A stretch of 34,094 bases of DNA from Syntrophales bacterium (lineage in GTDB: Bacteria; Desulfobacterota; Syntrophia; Syntrophales; UBA2210): assembly GCA_023228425.1 (NCBI GenBank), contig JALOBE010000025.1:1-34094 (forward strand). The letters are read 5' to 3'. A program made the translations under genes and the position numbers. This document shows, in pieces, positions 31,297 to 34,094 of the stretch (positions are counted from its first letter, which is position 1; each line of letters starts with the position of its first letter). A model generated the notes under the pieces. It made no database searches, was not told the origin of the DNA, and worked only from the letters and a program-made list of their open reading frames with translations.

Positions 31297-32052
31297 TTCT
31301 CCAACTCGCTGATCCTTTAGGGCAGGGCGGTATCCGAGTGTCTATCTACACCGAACTGCTCGTTTAAGCAATGATTTAGATGAAAAAGCCGTCGGTTCAT
31401 GGAGAGTATAATGACTTCCGCCGCAAGGTTCGTGACCGGAGCGATCATTCCTTCAACATGCTCCACGCCGTCGGTGAAGCCTTTCCAGAAGCCCCGGTCT
31501 CCTTGAGACTCTTGGACAAGGAGAGGAGCCTGTACGCAGCCGGCAGGTGATACCCGTGGTTACGGCGACGGCGTCGATGATGATGAGGACCGCGTGACCC
31601 GGTTCTATCCCTCCGCGGGCCGGTGTGCCTTCCGGTGAACTCCACGGGGCCTCGTCTAGTCGTCCGCCCGTAGGGTATGGAACGACTCTCTGTGATGACA
31701 GTATCTGTTCCTGCCCCGATCAAGGAGATTCCGGGACGGCATGGAACCTTTTCCCGGGTGTACCCTCCCAATCGCTGCAAGCCTGCTGATTCGTTCATAG
31801 AGCATTGAACGCTTCGCTGCCGGCAGATACCGAGCGATGAGAAGCGGGTGGGGGCGTCGTTTCATAGGGCCTTTGATGTCCGTTATTCCGGAGGGCGACG
31901 AGGAATCGTTTCCCTTCCGTGGAGGCACGGACCCATGAAAAGGAAGGCTGTGTCATCCCTTGTTGTTTCGCTGTTTTCTGATGGTCCGGGTTGTTCTTGA
32001 CGCCTTCAGAGCCGGTCTGTGACCCGGCGGGGGCGGGGACAGCGGGAGTAAG
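31297..32052. other. Gene-poor stretch with a decayed R1 copy and a possible small frame
   Basis: No convincing gene is seen. On the minus strand a frame open from about 31555 to a TAA at 31317-31319 includes MIAPVTNLAAEVIILSMNRR and could be a 43-49 residue protein (ATG at 31448 or GTG at 31466) or the eroded end of a larger gene ahead of the epimerase. A strongly decayed R1 5' half lies at 31878-31912 (GTCCGTTATTCCGGAGG, GACGAGGAATCG). The rest, 31913-32052, is GC-rich with no recognisable feature. Confidence 0.3.
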
Positions 32053-32226
32053 TTAAATAGGTAAGTACGTCCCCCTATTTGTAGCCATCAACATATAGGC
32101 ATCTTTCATGTTTTCTTCTAGTTCTTCAAGCGTTTCGCCCTGAGTCATGATTTCTGGATGTTCAAAAAGCTTACCCACCCAAAACTTTTCCCCTTTCCAA
32201 TAGATCATTTTCAGTCTTGTTTCCAT
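32053..32226 (-). CDS. HicB-like antitoxin domain protein, orphan
   Basis: A protein of 57 residues with the HicB partial RNase H-like fold pattern: MIYWKGEKFWVGKLFEHPEIMTQGETLEELEENMKDAY. The G..W.G.....PE..TQG.T.EE...N...A spacing is typical. In HicAB pairs it neutralises the HicA mRNA interferase, but no HicA frame is visible on either side, and there is no C-terminal DNA-binding domain. It may be a solitary antitoxin or a member of the wider HicB-like family. The start is ATG at 32226 with GGAGG seven bases upstream; the TTG at 32244 upstream is less likely. An attC-like site lies just ahead of its leader, so it could be the body of a gene cassette. Confidence 0.75.
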   Translation of the reverse strand: METRLKMIYWKGEKFWVGKLFEHPEIMTQGETLEELEENMKDAYMLMATNRGTYLPI

Positions 32227-32307
32227 TCCGTGTCCTCCCTGCAATCTTGTTCAAACATAAAATACCATAGAGAGAAAAAATAGGGAATGTTGCCTCTGTT
32301 TTCTTGG

Positions 32308-32388
32308 GCCGAACGTTCAAGCTCACCGGCGCGCCAAACGCAAGCGAAGAGCCGCTTTTGGCGCGTCCGAGTGCAGCGCAATGGCAGG
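32308..32388 (-). other. attC-like recombination site after the DUF488 genes
   Basis: Read on the minus strand, the site begins a few bases after the DUF488 stop and ends CGCCGGTGAGCTTGAACG followed by TTCGGC. Its last seven bases, GTTCGGC (32314-32308), differ by one from the GTTRRRY core. CACTCGGACGCGCCAAAA pairs with TTTGGCGCGCCGGTG with two unpaired bases on one arm, like the extrahelical bases of attC. The outer core at the gene-proximal end (CCTGCC) is eroded. No integrase is in the window. Confidence 0.5.
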
Positions 32389-32392
32389 TTTC

Positions 32393-32827
32393 TTATAGAT
32401 GAACAATTTCGACATCATCCCATTCCCTGTGCAAATATTCAGCGACAAGTCTGCGATGACAATGCTCGGGTGTGGTCTCGCTGCAAAGTAGGCACCCACC
32501 ATCAAGAATGCTCTTATCGACCTTATCTTCTATGTGGCGTGCGGCCATCAATGATAAGAACTGCAGTTCGTAAGTAGCCCAGTCACCGCCATTCTTTTTG
32601 TAGGCATCGAGAATATCTTGGGTCGGCGCTAATTCCGGCAAATGAACATAATCGATCTTGCAGATTTCACGGAGGAAAAACTTTAAGTCGTTCTTTTTTG
32701 TAAATCCCGCCAGCTGTGAGACATTATTGAGACGGGCATCGACAACGCGAATAAGCCCCGGCTGCTTTAGGCGAGTAAAGAACTGCTCCGCGCTTTTTTT
32801 TGTAAAACCTATAGTAAATATTTTCAT
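32393..32827 (-). CDS. DUF488 family protein (short)
   Basis: A protein of 144 residues that starts MKIFTIGFTKKSAEQFF, the usual DUF488 opening (the conserved core is I.TIG.S or T). VVDARLNN (28-35) matches the conserved acidic VDVR segment, and LLCSETTPEHCHRRLVAEYL (113-132) is the Cys...CHR motif that ends the core. The biochemical role is not established; the conserved Asp, Arg, Cys and His suggest metal or nucleic acid chemistry. Its ATG overlaps the stop of the longer DUF488 gene (four bases), so the pair is co-translated. An attC-like site follows its stop within about ten bases. Confidence 0.88.
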   Translation of the reverse strand: MKIFTIGFTKKSAEQFFTRLKQPGLIRVVDARLNNVSQLAGFTKKNDLKFFLREICKIDYVHLPELAPTQDILDAYKKNGGDWATYELQFLSLMAARHIEDKVDKSILDGGCLLCSETTPEHCHRRLVAEYLHREWDDVEIVHL

Positions 32828-33438
32828 GACACCGCAACCCGTTCTTCTTTGGCCATTGTCTCGTCCTGATATGCAACACGCTCACCTTGCATTAAATAGG
32901 CATCAGCCATGAATTCCTCTCGGCTTTTAAACATGTCGCCTTCCGATAGCTTCCAAACGGCAAGAAGACGAGACTCCATGGCTTCATGAGACTCCAGGGA
33001 GCCATCAGTCAAGATGTGATTGACTGGGATGCCAGTTTCGGAAAGCTTGCGTGCCACTAATAATGCCCTGTGACATTCGATAGGATCTTTCTCGGCGCAC
33101 ATGAGCGCAATGCGGTACCGGTTAATGCCTTGAACTACGCGATCGATTCCTTCAAGGAATATCGGCTCTTTGGCTAATCGTTCATACTGAACTCTGCCTT
33201 GTTTGTAGCAGGCTGGATTTTCACTCCGTGCGCCTAACTCTTTGCCGAGAAAAACGTAAGCGATGCCTGCTGCCGTCAACGCAGTTTTCAACGGTTCTCG
33301 TGAATATTGCGGCACATACCGGCTATATGGGTGTGACCGAACATCACCGAGAGCGGTAATGTCATGCCGGCGCAACAAATCCATGAAGACGGTAATTTCA
33401 TAATTTGAATGGCCAATGGTGTAGATCTCTGATTTCAT
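32824..33438 (-). CDS. DUF488 family protein (long)
   Basis: A protein of 204 residues. It starts IYTIGHSNYEITVFMDLL, then ALGDVRSHPYSRYVPQYS (29-46), YVFLGKELGAR (61-71) and ALMCAEKDPIECHRALLVAR (111-130), all hallmarks of canonical DUF488. A polar C-terminal extension of about 60 residues follows. The start overlaps the upstream gene by four bases and the stop overlaps the short DUF488 gene, giving three coupled genes. Two dissimilar DUF488 proteins beside an OB-type protein recur in accessory regions (from memory). The function is unknown; DNA or RNA modification or defence is speculation. Confidence 0.9.
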   Translation of the reverse strand: MKSEIYTIGHSNYEITVFMDLLRRHDITALGDVRSHPYSRYVPQYSREPLKTALTAAGIAYVFLGKELGARSENPACYKQGRVQYERLAKEPIFLEGIDRVVQGINRYRIALMCAEKDPIECHRALLVARKLSETGIPVNHILTDGSLESHEAMESRLLAVWKLSEGDMFKSREEFMADAYLMQGERVAYQDETMAKEERVAVS

Positions 33439-33848
33439 GTGAACCGCTCCGCGTACAGAACAGCCGCTATAAGTTTATAGTAATAGCCTTGGTAGGGGTC
33501 GCCAAGGCTGATACATAGTACTGGACTTGGTATGACATATTGACCGTCATCACGTGCAAGGAAATTCCGTTCAACTACGGGGTCTGTAACATCCATGCGG
33601 TATGTCGCCCCTCTGTATATAAACTCGCCGCGCACTGCACGCTTGGAATTCGGGTATTCCGGGGCCTTGCGACCCACCAGCAGGCGTAAGCGCTCGGCTG
33701 ATACAAGATAAAGAGAAGCTCCATCTTCTTCTTGTCCAACCGCTACCCGGTTATTGAGGCCGGCGTAGCTGCTCTGCCCCAAGCCCCACAGGTTCTCAGG
33801 GTTGTCCAGCCAAGCCTGGATGTCGCTCCAAGACAGATGACTACCCAC
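33435..33848 (-). pseudogene. 5'-truncated gene, C-terminal part of a probable dual-OB protein
   Basis: A frame of 137 residues. The end, PVLCISLGDPYQGYYYKLIAAVL (107-129), and the earlier WSDIQAWLDNPENLW and LNNRV match my memory of the second half of dual-OB domain proteins that accompany DUF488 genes. The expected N-terminal OB half is not found upstream in any frame. The start used is GTG at 33848, with no ribosome site; the frame is open further to about 33960 without homology. The gene has therefore probably lost its 5' end to insertion or recombination. The remaining fragment is still coupled to the DUF488 pair by a four-base overlap, so it may still be expressed. Confidence 0.55.
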
Positions 33849-34094
33849 TGAGGTGGCAACAGAGCAACAGGAAATCTTGAGAGAATTGGGCGTCTCGTCG
33901 ATCCCCGCAGTACTCTCATGAAAATGTAGTGTATAAAATGAACCCTGAAAATCTGTATAGCATTAATTAGTCGATCCTGAAAAACCCATTTTTAGAAAGT
34001 GGTTCTGTAGGAACCGATTTTTTGGCAAGCAGAAAGCCATTGTAAAATTAGACGCAAAAAAGCAGCTGCCCACTGCAGCAGCTTGGCAAAGTTC
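33849..34094. other. Unassigned sequence at window end, possible mobile-element edge
   Basis: No full gene is seen. On the minus strand a frame entering from the window edge (FAKLLQWAAAFLRLILQW and on to SYRTTF) stops at about 33990 and could be the C-terminus of a transposase or another protein. A small hairpin GGTTC-TGTAG-GAACC lies at about 34000-34015. The AT-rich bases 33915-33990 separate it from the truncated OB gene. Confidence 0.25.

Noticed and set aside
31445..31798. 117-codon minus-strand frame
   Set aside because: Arg/His-rich, low-complexity composition, no ribosome site and no family match; a different frame of the same strand gives a more protein-like but short sequence.
31990..32300. 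hicA partner for the HicB-like gene
   Set aside because: Reading both flanks in all frames gave no HicA-like sequence with its conserved Gly-Ser-His segment.

Overview
The window looks like chromosome from an uncultured Desulfobacterota (deltaproteobacterial, Syntrophia-like) bacterium. The evidence is the gene order thrS-infC-rpmI-rplT-pheS-pheT-ihfA-merR, a PxxKW-type cysteine-rich protein, a PAS/sigma-54 activator next to a beta-keto acid cleavage enzyme, and intergenic regions packed with dispersed palindromic repeats. Species-level placement is not possible from the sequence alone.

Layout. 1-650: repeat-rich, no gene seen. 650-3137: a BKACE-family enzyme (minus) divergent from a PAS-sigma54 activator (plus). 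3315-3389: tRNA-Val(GAC). 3929-13725: a translation operon (thrS, infC, rpmI, rplT, pheS, pheT) followed by ihfA and a MerR-like regulator. Four of its junctions are stretched to about 470-890 bases by repeats, while the others are tight or overlapping. 13787-17441: a PxxKW protein, an ECF sigma factor, a secreted TPR protein and a four-helix membrane protein that may be an anti-sigma factor. 17567-22106: four pseudopilin-type genes in one operon, one carrying a CFI-box C-terminus. 22171-24599: a UbiA-family prenyltransferase and a PilT-like ATPase (both minus). 24983-25858: a polyprenol-phosphate-type glycosyltransferase. 26312-26851: a winged-helix regulator with a degenerate nucleotidyltransferase domain and a perfect palindromic operator over its own promoter. 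27320-27469: a broken second copy of that regulator. 27529-31296: AT-richer glycan genes (methyltransferase-kinase fusion, flippase-like UPF0104 protein, WecB-type epimerase). 32053-33848: orphan HicB-like protein, an attC-like recombination site, two DUF488 proteins and a 5'-truncated probable dual-OB protein.

Repeats. At least five families occur. R1 is a palindromic MITE-like element (core GTCATTTCGA...TCGAAATGAC, outer ends GAGACCTTT...AAAGGTCTC). R2 is about 115 bp. R3 is about 100 bp with a terminator-like hairpin. R4 is about 95 bp and sits at gene 3' ends, supplying a stop codon in at least one case. R5 is the CCCCCTTT...AAAGGGGG family. R1-R4 recur through the conserved chromosome but are almost absent from the pseudopilin operon and from the region after about 27,300, which suggests that those parts arrived later.

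The observations I rate highest are the methyltransferase-kinase fusion with its flippase and epimerase neighbours, the attC-like site directly after the DUF488 pair, the palindromic operator with its pseudo-nucleotidyltransferase regulator, the AUA start of infC, and repeats that colonise gene ends.
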